From Pyrococcus sp. NA2 (GTDB lineage: Archaea > Methanobacteriota_B > Thermococci > Thermococcales > Thermococcaceae), in assembly GCF_000211475.1 (NCBI RefSeq), contig NC_015474.1:1240001-1304000 (forward strand): a stretch of DNA of 64,000 nucleotides, written 5' to 3'. Below, in pieces: positions 44,376 through 53,764 of this stretch; position 1 is the first letter of the stretch, and each line of letters opens with the position of its first letter. A model generated the notes under the pieces. That model ran no database searches and had not been told where the DNA came from. It saw only the letters and a list, made by a program, of their open reading frames with translations. A program made the translations under genes and the position numbers.

Positions 44376-46574
44376 CTAGTTTGTGCTCTCATAGAATTCC
44401 AGGAATTTTTCCACACCCCTATATCCTATTGCAAGAAGGTTGAGCTTCACTAGCTCAAGGATCTTCTGATAAGTGCTTTCGTCATTTCTGGTTACGTTAT
44501 AGTAATTTATTTGAGCCTCTAGACGTATCCCCACTCCAACGTCCAAGGATATTACCACCTTAGGGGAAAGTGACATGTTTCTCTCATTATATCTGCTGAG
44601 GTCCACATATATCAAAAGGCGTTTTGACTCCTTGAGACTCCTAAAGTTTTCTTCAAACATGAACACTTTATTCCTAATTCTCTCCAAGATGTTATCAATG
44701 TGCTTGAATGGAAACACTCTCATGAACAGCCTCAATATTGACTTCCTGTCTATCCTAAAGAACACATTTTCACAGAAACCTTTCTTCTCTGAAATGCAGT
44801 AATAGTATAATCCTTTCAGTTCTTCTGAGATTAGATCAGACATCATCTCAATATCATAAACATAGAATACACGGTTCTCTCTCATCGACTTGTCAAGAAC
44901 TTTAGTAAAGCTACCCTTGTTAATGAGCTTTTCTATCCTGTTTAAGGCGTCCTTAACATCGTCCAACCACCTTCGGAATGGATTGGTGATTATTAGGGAC
45001 AATACAGCACTGAGCATCTCGTCGGACTCTACTCTAAATCCCCTGTCCTCAAGGATCTTCAGGAATTCTCTGTCGCTTTTTGCAAGTTTCGTAAGGTAAT
45101 TTATTGGATCACTCAGCTCTCTACCCTGGGTCATTAGCGTGAACGGAACTGCAACATCATTGTAAATGCTCGAAAACTTGTCGAGAACATCTAGCACCTT
45201 TGACTCGGGACCCTTTTCACCTAAATTGTATATGATATAGCTTACATCAACCCCTTCACTGTATAAGTTCCATAGTGCCTCTTCAAGACTGTAGTACTCC
45301 CTAGTCTTCGGAGTCATTGAGATCACTAGGTACTTTATCCTCCTTGGACTTGCCACTCGGATTAACCTGCCTAAACGCTGATAAAACCTCAATGGACTCT
45401 TTGGAATGTCAGTCATCACGAGCAGTCCAGCCTCTGGAATGTCCACACCCTCTTCGCCAACAAGTGTGGAAATTATGATATCAACGAGTCCCTCCTTAAC
45501 TCTTTTAATTAGGTCCAGCCTCTCATCCTTACTCATATCGCTGGTTAATACTTCAACTCTGTCCTGTGAAAAGCCTAAGAGCTTCACGATCACATCTTTG
45601 AACTCGTAAGCGGTGGCCTTGCGTGACGTGAACACTATAACTGGTTTCAGCTCATCATTGTCTTTGACATCGTATACTGTGAGCACTTCGCACAACACTC
45701 GAGCCTTATGAGAAGGCTCACTAGAATTGCACAGTCTCTCAAAATCTAGCTCATATAAAACCTTATTTTTTGCTATTGCCTTCCCTAAACTTTCACAAAA
45801 TGCCATCTTGCCATAATTAGCCAGTGTGTTCTCGAGGAATTTTACTGTCCTCGAGTCTCCATCAACCATACCCAAGAACAGCTTCTCATACACCCTCTCC
45901 TCTAACTCGTTCATGTCGGCATCAAACAAGTCGGCAATCGCCCTCGGGGGTTGGAATGAGGTAGAGATCTCGGATAACCTCTTAAAATCGTATGTAAGCA
46001 TTTTTGGCACTCCTAAAAGTAGTTCAACTCTAAAGTCTAATAGACGTCTCTTTTTACTTGGGAGTAGAGCTGTAAAGCCGAATACATAAGATGGATCTAG
46101 GTTGATAAGTAATTCGGTGTAATACTTTCCACCAAATGCGTGATGTATTTCATCAATTATCACGACGTTGAACTTTTCCCTTATTGTAGATACACATTTT
46201 AAAGCCGTCTGAGGTGTTGATATAATCACCTTCTTGTTCGGATCTAAGAAGCTGTGGCAATTTCCCTCATACTCTTTCCCCACAAGATCACCAAAGACTC
46301 TGTTCCACAGCTTGGAATACATCTGATCACACAGGAATCTAGTGGGTTCAAGCACTAGAACACGTGAATTGAGGAGTTTAAGACTGTAGTATGCCATAAA
46401 TATCTCGATCAACGTCTTGCCACTTCCAGTAGGCATTGACACTACAATGAACCTGTCTCCTCGGGTTGTAGAGTTAATTATGTCATTAATTACATATTCT
46501 TGGTATGGCCTAAGAGAGAAATCAAGCTTCTCCTTGAGCATGGCATTAAACTCTTCTATAATAGTTGCACTCAT
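44376..46574 (-). CDS. Hef/RIG-I-like superfamily 2 helicase
   Basis: A 732-residue ATPase with two RecA domains. Motif I is MPTGSGKT (47-54), motif II is DEIH (141-144), motif III is FTALL near 170. The second RecA domain has STLVGEEGVDIPEAGLLV and motif VI FYQRLGRLIR. The EEGxDIP...QRxGR style fits the FANCM/Hef/RIG-I/MDA5 branch that moves on duplex nucleic acid. About 300 C-terminal residues of unknown type follow. It lacks the fused XPF nuclease of Hef; a separate PD-(D/E)XK gene follows instead. ATG 46574 has GGGGAG upstream. Not the housekeeping Hef, by length and divergence. Confidence 0.8.
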   Translation of the reverse strand: MSATIIEEFNAMLKEKLDFSLRPYQEYVINDIINSTTRGDRFIVVSMPTGSGKTLIEIFMAYYSLKLLNSRVLVLEPTRFLCDQMYSKLWNRVFGDLVGKEYEGNCHSFLDPNKKVIISTPQTALKCVSTIREKFNVVIIDEIHHAFGGKYYTELLINLDPSYVFGFTALLPSKKRRLLDFRVELLLGVPKMLTYDFKRLSEISTSFQPPRAIADLFDADMNELEERVYEKLFLGMVDGDSRTVKFLENTLANYGKMAFCESLGKAIAKNKVLYELDFERLCNSSEPSHKARVLCEVLTVYDVKDNDELKPVIVFTSRKATAYEFKDVIVKLLGFSQDRVEVLTSDMSKDERLDLIKRVKEGLVDIIISTLVGEEGVDIPEAGLLVMTDIPKSPLRFYQRLGRLIRVASPRRIKYLVISMTPKTREYYSLEEALWNLYSEGVDVSYIIYNLGEKGPESKVLDVLDKFSSIYNDVAVPFTLMTQGRELSDPINYLTKLAKSDREFLKILEDRGFRVESDEMLSAVLSLIITNPFRRWLDDVKDALNRIEKLINKGSFTKVLDKSMRENRVFYVYDIEMMSDLISEELKGLYYYCISEKKGFCENVFFRIDRKSILRLFMRVFPFKHIDNILERIRNKVFMFEENFRSLKESKRLLIYVDLSRYNERNMSLSPKVVISLDVGVGIRLEAQINYYNVTRNDESTYQKILELVKLNLLAIGYRGVEKFLEFYESTN

Positions 46575-46740
46575 AATACTCCCCAAAAGTTTATTGAAAT
46601 AAAGAAGAAATATAAAGTTTTTCTGCCTTGGAATCAAATTCATCATTATGAGTGGAAGTGTTATAGTAGCTTGATGTTGTAGGAATTAGTAAGAGCTCTT
46701 CTTGAAACGAAAAAGAATTTAACGTAGCATGAAAACTTAA

Positions 46741-46800
46741 GCTGGCGATGACGAGGGGTGGCGTCCCTGAGTGGTGATGATGCCTGCGATGGCCGAGCAA
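46741..46800 (+). ncRNA. C/D-box guide RNA candidate
   Basis: Boxes visible are C GCGATGA (46745-46751), a 15-nt spacer, D' CTGA (46767-46770), C' GTGATGA (46774-46780), a 12-nt spacer and a D-like CCGA (46793-46796). The 3-nt gap between D' and C' and the spacer sizes are as in Pyrococcus C/D RNAs, though C and D deviate by one base each. GC-rich in an AT-rich gap, with an AATTTAACG box about 25 bp before and T-runs after. Targets were not identified. Confidence 0.55.
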
Positions 46801-46844
46801 GACATTTTTAACTTTACGATCTTATGTAAGCAAGGGTGCTTATC

Positions 46845-47297
46845 ATGAAAACATTCCTCACCGAACAACAGATCAAGGTTCTCGTTCTTAGGGCAAAGGG
46901 GCTCAAGCAGAGTGAAATTGCTCGAATCCTTAAGACCACGAGGGCCAATGTGAGTATACTTGAGAAGAGGGCCCTTGAGAAGATAGAGAAGGCCAGAAAT
47001 ACCCTCCTTCTCTGGGAACAGATAAACTCGAAGGTCAGCGTAAGCGTTAGGGCTGGAGAGGATATATTCACCATCCCGGAGAGACTGTTCAGGGAAGCTG
47101 ACAAGGCAGGAGTTAAGGTTCCGTACAGCACTGCTGAGATAATAGCATTTCTGGTCGAGCATGCTCCCATAGAGGATAGGCTGGCGAAGAGGGACTTCGT
47201 AATATTTTTAGACTCAAAGAATAGACTGAGGATCAGCGAATGCCTAATAGAGCTCAACATAGAAGGGAGGGAAAATGATAGAATCAGCGATTGCTGA
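46845..47297 (+). CDS. Tfx-family DNA-binding regulator
   Basis: A 150-residue protein with an N-terminal helix-turn-helix (LTEQQIKVLVLRAKGLKQSEIARILKTTRANVSILEKRA, residues 4-43) like Tfx regulators, then a C-terminal domain of about 90 residues containing VPYSTAEIIAFLVEHAP. ATG 46845 is chosen (MKTFLTEQQIK). It overlaps the following antiporter gene by 23 bp, so the two are co-translated and this protein may control ion homeostasis genes. It lies just beyond the accessory island. Confidence 0.8.
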   Translation: MKTFLTEQQIKVLVLRAKGLKQSEIARILKTTRANVSILEKRALEKIEKARNTLLLWEQINSKVSVSVRAGEDIFTIPERLFREADKAGVKVPYSTAEIIAFLVEHAPIEDRLAKRDFVIFLDSKNRLRISECLIELNIEGRENDRISDC

Positions 47298-48606
47298 GTC
47301 CCTCTTCCTCGTCCTGTTCATAGGAGTAATATCCATGCTTATAAGCAGGAGAACTGGGATCTCGTACGTTCCTATTTTCATTGTTGCGGGCTTAGTAATT
47401 GGGCCTTTATTGAAGCTAATTCCCAGGGATTTAGCTCACGAGATATTCGACTTCATCAGGATATTCGGGCTCGTGATAATCCTCTTCACGGAGGGCCACA
47501 ACCTAAGCTTGAAGATATTAAGGAGGCACATGAAGACGATAGTTACACTGGATACCGTTGGTCTCCTCTTTACGGCTATCATCGCGGGCTTTGTGTTTGA
47601 GCTCGTCTTTCACTCCAGTTTCTTGCTCGGCTTCCTATTCGGCTCGATAATCGGAGCAACGGACCCAGCTACTCTAATCCCGCTGTTCAGGCAGTACCAG
47701 GTTAAGCAGGACATAGAGACGATAATAGTTACTGAATCCATATTCAACGATCCCCTTGGAATAGTGCTCACCCTTGTAGCAATATCAATGCTAGTTCCAG
47801 GGTATGGTGGAGGCGTTTTCTCTCTTTTCTCCTCAAAGCTAGGGCTGTACGCTGGGGGAGTTGTCTACTTCCTCTACAATGTTTCCCTCTCAATAGGGCT
47901 TGGAATACTCCTTGGAATCCTGGGAGCTTGGTTCATAGTTAGATTTGAGATCTTTGATTTCCCCGAGATAGAGGCGTTTTCCCTGGCCTTAGCTTTCCTG
48001 GGATTCTTCGCTGGAGAGAGGCTAAGTGCTTCAGGCTATCTGGTTGCGACTGTAACTGGAATAATGCTTGGAAATTACAAGGTGCTGAAGCTAAGAAAGA
48101 GGAATATAAGGATTCTGAAAAGGCTTCAAAAGGCAATAGAAAAGGAAGTTCACTTCAATGATACGCTAGCTGCATTAGCAACCATCTTCATCTTTATTCT
48201 GCTTGGGGCCGAGATGAACCTCAAGGTGATCTTTGATAACCTCGGAAAGGGGCTTCTGGTGGCTCTGGGAGTTATGCTACTTGCAAGGCCCATAGCTTTA
48301 CTCCCGCTGTTAAAGTGGTGGAGCCCCAGGGAGTACCTCTTCATAGCATTGGAGGGGCCGAGAGGTGTTGTTCCGTCAGCTTTGGCTTCCCTACCAATAA
48401 CGTTGGCGATGAAGTACAAGAACTCGATATCCCTCTACTGGGGAGAAGTAATTATGGCAAGCGTCATAATAACGGTTCTAACGAGCGTGATCGTTGAAAC
48501 TCTTTGGCTCCCATTCCTGAGGGATAAGCTTGGAGTCAGCGAGACCCCCGAGGAAAGGTTGAAAAGGAAAGAAGTCGAGAAAGAAAGGAGGAAGGCTAAA
48601 GGTTGA
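47275..48606 (+). CDS. CPA1-family Na+/H+ antiporter
   Basis: A 443-residue membrane protein with about 12-13 helices. It has the CPA1 signature [12 protein letters not shown] (helix 5) and [13 protein letters not shown] with the ND ion-binding pair, and [14 protein letters not shown] in the later helix. The C-terminal tail is highly charged. It exchanges Na+ or K+ for H+ at the cytoplasmic membrane. It is not the structurally known P. abyssi NhaP but a paralogue. Its start overlaps the tfx-like gene. It is convergent with iorB, overlapping by 11 bp. Confidence 0.88.
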   Translation: MIESAIAESLFLVLFIGVISMLISRRTGISYVPIFIVAGLVIGPLLKLIPRDLAHEIFDFIRIFGLVIILFTEGHNLSLKILRRHMKTIVTLDTVGLLFTAIIAGFVFELVFHSSFLLGFLFGSIIGATDPATLIPLFRQYQVKQDIETIIVTESIFNDPLGIVLTLVAISMLVPGYGGGVFSLFSSKLGLYAGGVVYFLYNVSLSIGLGILLGILGAWFIVRFEIFDFPEIEAFSLALAFLGFFAGERLSASGYLVATVTGIMLGNYKVLKLRKRNIRILKRLQKAIEKEVHFNDTLAALATIFIFILLGAEMNLKVIFDNLGKGLLVALGVMLLARPIALLPLLKWWSPREYLFIALEGPRGVVPSALASLPITLAMKYKNSISLYWGEVIMASVIITVLTSVIVETLWLPFLRDKLGVSETPEERLKRKEVEKERRKAKG

Positions 48607-49204
48607 GCATCTCCCTGGCAGCTTTAACTCCAAGCTCAAAGGCCTTCATGTTGACATCAACTGCCTTTGGCGGAACACTCAGCCTTATTACCTCTTTTAC
48701 TAGTTCTGCTGAAAGTGGGAATCCTGGGGTTTGGGTAAGTGCCCCTATCAAAACGACGTTAGTTGTTATGACGTTTCCAGCTTCTAAGGCTAACTTCTCA
48801 GCGTCAAATGCTAAGAACTTGCCACCGAACTCCTCCTCGACTATCCTCCTTATCTCCTCCATGCTTGGATAAGTTGCCAATCCCATTGAGACCTGAACTG
48901 GTGGAATTGGCCTGGCATTCGTGAATACTAGCCCTCCTCTCTTAAGATAGTTGATGTATCTTAGGGCTTCAACTGGCTCAAAGCTTAAGATGACGTCGGC
49001 CTTACCCTCTGGGACCATCGCTCCGTAAACATCTTCGCCAAAGCGAACGTAAGCTATAACGCTTCCAAACCTCTGGCTCATTCCGTGAACTTCACCAACC
49101 CTAACCTTGTATCCAGCCCTAAGTGCGGCCCATCCCAATAGGTTCGCTGCCGTTAAGATACCCTGTCCACCAACTCCAGTGATAACTATGTTGTACTCCC
49201 TCAT
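48596..49204 (-). CDS. iorB: Indolepyruvate ferredoxin oxidoreductase, beta subunit
   Basis: Beta subunit of the enzyme that oxidatively decarboxylates aryl pyruvates, from transamination of Trp, Tyr and Phe, to aryl-acetyl-CoA with ferredoxin reduction. The 202-residue protein is the gamma-type domain of pyruvate oxidoreductases: [24 protein letters not shown] near the start and [22 protein letters not shown]. Its ATG overlaps the iorA stop by 4 bp. It completes the cluster acd alpha-iorA-iorB. Confidence 0.93.
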   Translation of the reverse strand: MREYNIVITGVGGQGILTAANLLGWAALRAGYKVRVGEVHGMSQRFGSVIAYVRFGEDVYGAMVPEGKADVILSFEPVEALRYINYLKRGGLVFTNARPIPPVQVSMGLATYPSMEEIRRIVEEEFGGKFLAFDAEKLALEAGNVITTNVVLIGALTQTPGFPLSAELVKEVIRLSVPPKAVDVNMKAFELGVKAAREMLNL

Positions 49205-51147
49205 AGCTCTCCCTCCCTAACCTTCTCGAACGCACCAAATGGACAGACTTGTGCACAACCTCCACATCCCCAGCACATGAGGGGATCAACTCTGGCTTTC
49301 TTCTTCTCTGGATCCCAGTAGATCGCTGGACAACCATAGGCGTTGATACAGATCTTACATCCAGTACACTTCTCTTCATTGACCTGGTAGATTGGCCACT
49401 GCTTTCCAGCCCTCCTCAGCTGTCCAATCCTGTAGAGTGCACATGCCCTCCTTGAGACCACTACACTGACTCCTTCAACCTGTAGTGCCTTCTTGAACGT
49501 TTCATATGTTGCCTTTATATCATAGGGATCAACCACGGCAACGAAGTCAGCTCCCATTGCCTTTGCAACCTCTTCTATGAGGATCCTCTTTCCTGGGCCA
49601 TGAGGTGTCTCTCCCGTTCCTGGATTTGGCTGATCTCCAGTCATTGCCGTGACTAAGTTATCTAACACAACTATGAGGACGTTTGATCTGTTGTAGATGG
49701 CGTTGGCCAGTGCCGGCAATCCTGTGTGGAAGAAGGTTGAGTCACCTATCGTTGCCACTATCACCTTCTTCTCCTTTCCTGTCTTCCTCTGCTCTTCAAC
49801 TACTGATCCGTTCAAAGCTATGCTCAATCCATGGGCGATTCCGATTGAGCCACCCATTGCTATTGTTGTATCAACGGTCTTCAGTGGAGGGAGGACTGCC
49901 AATGTGTAACAACCGATGTCGCTTGGGTATATGGCCTTGGGTGTTGCAGCCTTCCTTAATGCGTAGTAGGTGTTCCTGTGCGGACATGCTGGACACAGTG
50001 AGGGTGGCCTTGGAGGAACTATCTCCTGAACCTTCTTGTACTTCTCATCTATCTCCTGGAAGTTTATTGGTGTCTCAACTCCCAAGAACTTTGCTATGGC
50101 TTCTACAGCCCTTCTTGTCGTCATTTCATATACCCTTGGAACCAGATCCTTTCCATGTATCTTCACTTCGATTCCCCTGTCAAAGGCCCAGACCTTCACC
50201 TGCTCCTCTACTACTGGTTCAAGCTCCTCGACTATGAGAACCTTCTCGAGTCCCTCGAAGAACTTTTCAAGCAATCCGTATGGAACTGGGAATGGCGTTC
50301 CAAGCTTGAGAATCTTTACATTTCCAATTCCAAGCCATGCAAGGGCTTCCTTGACGTAAGCATATGCAAGTCCTGGGGCTATTATTCCCACCTTTGCATC
50401 TTCATCTCCCTCTATCCAGTTGAATGGAGAGTTATTGAACTCTTCCCTGAACTTCTCGATTGTTTCGAGTAGCCAGGGATGCTTTGGCCTCTGGAATGCT
50501 GGTATATCTACATATCTCTGTGGATCCTTCTTGAAGTCTCCGAATTTCCTCTTACCTTCCTTGATCTCCTCTGGCAACTCTCCCAGAACCACATCTCCCC
50601 TCATATGAGAAGTTCTTGTGGTTGTTCTTAGGATGACCATCTGCTTGTACTTCTCGCTTATCTCGAATCCGTACTTCACCATGTCCTTTGCCTCTTGGAC
50701 GCTTGAAGGTTCTAAGACGGGAATGCTTGCGAACTTAGCTATGGCTCTAGTATCCTGCTCGTTCTGTGAGGACCACATGCTTGGATCATCTGCAACCACA
50801 ACCACAAACCCACCGTTTACGCCCATGTAGCTCACGGTCATGAAGCTGTCCATGGCAACGTTCAGTCCAACGTGCTTCATTGCCGTCATTGCCCTTAGAC
50901 CAGCCCAGGAAGCACTTAATGCAGTCTCGAAAGCTACCTTCTCGTTGGTTGAATACTCCATGTAGACTCCAGCTTTACTTGCAACTGCCGCCATCGTATC
51001 CGTTATCTCAGAGCTAGGGGTTCCAGGATATGCAGCGTAAACGGCTACATTCCCTTCTAATGCACCTCTAACTATCGCCTGATTCCCTAAGAGTAGAACC
51101 CTTTCTCCGGGCTTATCCCATAAAACTATGTCGGTAACCTTAACCAT
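49201..51147 (-). CDS. iorA: Indolepyruvate ferredoxin oxidoreductase, alpha subunit
   Basis: Large subunit of 648 residues that binds thiamine diphosphate and iron-sulfur clusters. The N-terminal half is the pyruvate-oxidoreductase domain I/II ([26 protein letters not shown]). The TPP-binding part has GDSTFFHTG near 459, then [13 protein letters not shown]. The C-terminal ferredoxin domain has two 4Fe-4S motifs, [13 protein letters not shown] and [11 protein letters not shown]. The ATG follows GGAGGTGGAATGA directly after the acd alpha stop. Anaerobic, cytosolic, with ferredoxin as acceptor. Confidence 0.96.
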   Translation of the reverse strand: MVKVTDIVLWDKPGERVLLLGNQAIVRGALEGNVAVYAAYPGTPSSEITDTMAAVASKAGVYMEYSTNEKVAFETALSASWAGLRAMTAMKHVGLNVAMDSFMTVSYMGVNGGFVVVVADDPSMWSSQNEQDTRAIAKFASIPVLEPSSVQEAKDMVKYGFEISEKYKQMVILRTTTRTSHMRGDVVLGELPEEIKEGKRKFGDFKKDPQRYVDIPAFQRPKHPWLLETIEKFREEFNNSPFNWIEGDEDAKVGIIAPGLAYAYVKEALAWLGIGNVKILKLGTPFPVPYGLLEKFFEGLEKVLIVEELEPVVEEQVKVWAFDRGIEVKIHGKDLVPRVYEMTTRRAVEAIAKFLGVETPINFQEIDEKYKKVQEIVPPRPPSLCPACPHRNTYYALRKAATPKAIYPSDIGCYTLAVLPPLKTVDTTIAMGGSIGIAHGLSIALNGSVVEEQRKTGKEKKVIVATIGDSTFFHTGLPALANAIYNRSNVLIVVLDNLVTAMTGDQPNPGTGETPHGPGKRILIEEVAKAMGADFVAVVDPYDIKATYETFKKALQVEGVSVVVSRRACALYRIGQLRRAGKQWPIYQVNEEKCTGCKICINAYGCPAIYWDPEKKKARVDPLMCWGCGGCAQVCPFGAFEKVREGEL

Positions 51148-52524
51148 TCATTCCACCTCCTTCAAAATTCCAACATTCTTGGCCTGTTCAACAAGGGCAT
51201 AAGCCGCTGCCGCAACGTCCTCTGGCCTTTCATAAGTTGGTATCCCGTTCTTCTCAAGTAGCTCCTTTGCCTTCTCACTAATGTAGCCAGCCATGAACAT
51301 AGCTAGAACGGGCTTTCCATTGTTGACCTCCTTCATGGCCCTGATTATGCCTTCAGCATGCTCCGTTGGGGACATTCCAGCGAATGTCGGGACGACACAG
51401 ATGGCTATTAGCATGTCAACGTTAGGATCCTGGAGAAGTAACTTGGCCGTTCTATAGTAATCTTCACCTCTTGCGGAAGCTATCATATCTACGGGATTCT
51501 TAACAGCAGCCATAGGTGGTAAGAATGATCTTAACTCTTCGATCGTCTTCTCTTCTAGATTTGCCAATTTAAGTCCTCTCTTGTCAAGCTCATCCGCTGT
51601 TAGAACTCCTGGGCCTCCAGCGTTTGTCATTATTGCAACCCTCTTACCCCTTGGCAGTGGCTGGGTGAAAGCACGGGCCATGCTTAGCATCTCATCTATG
51701 GTGTTCGCTATTAACACTCCAGTCTGCTTGAATGCTGCCTCGTATATCCTCCAGCTACCCGCTAATGATCCTGTGTGGCTTGATGCTGCTCTGGCACCGC
51801 TCTCGCTCTTTCCTGCTTTCAACGCTATTATTGGCTTTTTCTTTGAAACCTTCTTGGCAATCTCCATGAATCTCTTTCCGTCCCTAATTCCCTCAATGTA
51901 AAGGGCTATTGCCTTATCCTCCTCGGTCTCAGCTAGGTATTCCATTAGCTCTGCGAAGTCCACATCCGCCATGTTACCGACGCTGATAAACTTTGAGAAT
52001 CCTATGTCCTCTTTTATCGTCTTATAGACTATGCCTGCTCCGAGAGCTCCGCTCTGGCTGATGAATGCAACGTTGCCCTTCTTCGCGACTGTTATGAACG
52101 TCGCATTTAGATCCGCATGGGTATTCATTATTCCAACGCAATTCGGCCCAATGATTCTCATCCCATATTTGTGAGCTATCTCGACGAGCTCTCTCTCCTC
52201 CTTCTTACCTTCTTCTCCAGTTTCTCCAAATCCTGCCGTTATTATGATCACACCCTTGACTCCTTTCTCTCCGCACTGGATCAATGTATCCTTAACGAAC
52301 CTCTTTGGAACAACTATTATGGCAAGGTCTACCTCCTCTGGGATATCCTTAACGCTTTTATAGGCCTTTACTCCTTGAACCTCCTCTTCTCTGATGTTCA
52401 CTGGGTATACTTTGCCTCCTTTGTATTTCTTTAAGTTTTTAAAAACTTCATAACCAAGTTTTTTTGGATCATTAGAAGCTCCAATGACTGCTATACTCTT
52501 CGGATTAAAGAAATAGTCAAACAC
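51148..52524 (-). CDS. Acyl-CoA synthetase (ADP-forming), alpha subunit
   Basis: Alpha subunit of the archaeal ADP-forming acetyl/aryl-CoA synthetase that converts acyl-CoA, ADP and phosphate to acid, CoA and ATP. The 458-residue protein has the CoA-binding SIAVIGASNDPKKLGYEVF, SQSGALGAG and the SHTGSLAGS phosphohistidine region. It corresponds to the isoform II alpha subunit that in P. furiosus lies next to iorAB and accepts aryl-CoA; I rely on memory for that. GTG 52524 is chosen because relatives begin there (FDYFFNPKSIAVIG). The beta subunit is not in the window. Confidence 0.9.
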   Translation of the reverse strand: MFDYFFNPKSIAVIGASNDPKKLGYEVFKNLKKYKGGKVYPVNIREEEVQGVKAYKSVKDIPEEVDLAIIVVPKRFVKDTLIQCGEKGVKGVIIITAGFGETGEEGKKEERELVEIAHKYGMRIIGPNCVGIMNTHADLNATFITVAKKGNVAFISQSGALGAGIVYKTIKEDIGFSKFISVGNMADVDFAELMEYLAETEEDKAIALYIEGIRDGKRFMEIAKKVSKKKPIIALKAGKSESGARAASSHTGSLAGSWRIYEAAFKQTGVLIANTIDEMLSMARAFTQPLPRGKRVAIMTNAGGPGVLTADELDKRGLKLANLEEKTIEELRSFLPPMAAVKNPVDMIASARGEDYYRTAKLLLQDPNVDMLIAICVVPTFAGMSPTEHAEGIIRAMKEVNNGKPVLAMFMAGYISEKAKELLEKNGIPTYERPEDVAAAAYALVEQAKNVGILKEVE

Positions 52525-52617
52525 CTGCTCCACCCATCTGATGCTTACATCCCTACCTTATAAGGTTTCTTAGGCCATAATAACCTTTAAGATACATCAA
52601 TGAACAAGAAAGAAAGG

Positions 52618-52950
52618 TCATGGTCTAAATTTCTGAGCCAAATACTCCCTGAGAGCCTCCACATTCTCTCTTTTAACTACTTCCATTAGCTCGTCAAACT
52701 TTCTCTCGCCAAGAGCTTTCTTAAGATAATAATATAGGTCAACTGCATCCTCTATTATCCTACTTTGTCTTCTGCCCTCTTCTCCGTAAAGTTCTATGAG
52801 CTTTCTATTTGTATCAAGGGATATGTAAAGAGTTTTCTGCTTCTTCTCAGCTTTCGAATCTTTCTTATCGTCTTTCATTTTCCCTGGTTTTGTTAGGTCT
52901 TCTATTGATCCAGAGAACAACTTTGGAATCTTTTTATTTTCCTTCGACAA
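52618..52950 (-). CDS. Putative ParA partner protein (RHH-like)
   Basis: A 110-residue protein with a basic, Lys-rich disordered N-terminus (about 1-38) and a C-terminal helical part beginning TLYISLDTNRKLIELYGEEGRRQSRIIEDAVDLYYYL, which looks like a ribbon-helix-helix. It starts with TTG at 52950, with a strong GGAGGTGAT seven bases upstream inside the end of parA, so it is coupled to parA. By position it may be the DNA-binding partner of ParA, as in bacterial and plasmid partition modules. No family name is certain. Confidence 0.6.
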   Translation of the reverse strand: MSKENKKIPKLFSGSIEDLTKPGKMKDDKKDSKAEKKQKTLYISLDTNRKLIELYGEEGRRQSRIIEDAVDLYYYLKKALGERKFDELMEVVKRENVEALREYLAQKFRP

Positions 52951-53707
52951 TTGAGATCACCTCCTTTGCAAGTCTTTCAAATGCTTTGCTGGCCTTGTTC
53001 CCTGGGTCGTACTCTAAGATGCTCTTTCCTTCGGCCTGGGCTTTCTCTATTGCAACGGCTTTTGGTATCTTTGGTAATATTGGGGCTTCGGGATAGAGCT
53101 CTTTCAGTTCTTTAAGCCTTGTTTCAGGCACTTTTGTTTGTCTTGTAAACTTATTTGGCACTATTCCAAGTAATCTGAGGCCATCATTGGTCTCTTCCCT
53201 AATCATCTTCATTAGGTTGAACATCAGTTGCATTCCTATGACACCGAAGTAGCTGAGTTCAAGGGGTATTATCACGTAGTCTGAGGCAGTTAGTGAGTTC
53301 ACTAGGAATATTCCCATACTTGGAGGATTGTCGATTATGATGTAATCATAATCAGGAAATATTGGCTTGAGAGCCTTTTCTAGTCTTCTTTCCCTGTTGT
53401 AAGCGTTTAATATCTCAATTTCCTTTGCCGAAAGCGTCAAATGGCTTGGAATTAGGTGTAAGTTTTCATCTATCCTAACGAGCACGTCCTCTATAGAACT
53501 TTCCCTTGTCATTAAAGTTCCCACGTTTCTATTTTCATGATTGATGACATCCATCCCTATTAGTGCAAACGTTAGGTTGAATTGTGGATCGATATCTACG
53601 AGAAGAACCCTTTTACCTAATTTTGAAAGTGTGTATCCTAGATTTAATGCTATGGTTGTTTTTCCTACGCCCCCTTTTTGATTTGCTATGCTAATAACAA
53701 CTCCCAT
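52934..53707 (-). CDS. parA: ParA/Soj-like partition ATPase
   Basis: A 257-residue MinD/ParA ATPase with the deviant Walker A KGGVGKTTIALNLGYTL (residues about 11-27), switch/Walker B DIDPQFNLTF and DYIIIDNPPSMG near 120. It is typical of ParA proteins that move DNA or large complexes along the nucleoid. It sits in a cluster with FtsZ and RHH proteins. A short coupled gene with RHH-like features overlaps its end. The cargo is unknown. Confidence 0.85.
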   Translation of the reverse strand: MGVVISIANQKGGVGKTTIALNLGYTLSKLGKRVLLVDIDPQFNLTFALIGMDVINHENRNVGTLMTRESSIEDVLVRIDENLHLIPSHLTLSAKEIEILNAYNRERRLEKALKPIFPDYDYIIIDNPPSMGIFLVNSLTASDYVIIPLELSYFGVIGMQLMFNLMKMIREETNDGLRLLGIVPNKFTRQTKVPETRLKELKELYPEAPILPKIPKAVAIEKAQAEGKSILEYDPGNKASKAFERLAKEVISIVEGK

Positions 53708-53764
53708 TTAATCACCTAGCAGAAAAATTTGCCCAGGATAGTTAAAAATTTTTAGAACGAAGGA

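Noticed and set aside
36541-46840. CRISPR array or cas genes in the island
   Set aside because: No regularly spaced repeats of 25-40 bp and no Cas motifs were found; repeated motifs are only short operators.
36902-46840. Direct repeat of the tRNA-Arg 3' end as attR
   Set aside because: I looked for a copy of the T-arm/acceptor sequence or its complement through the island and did not see one.
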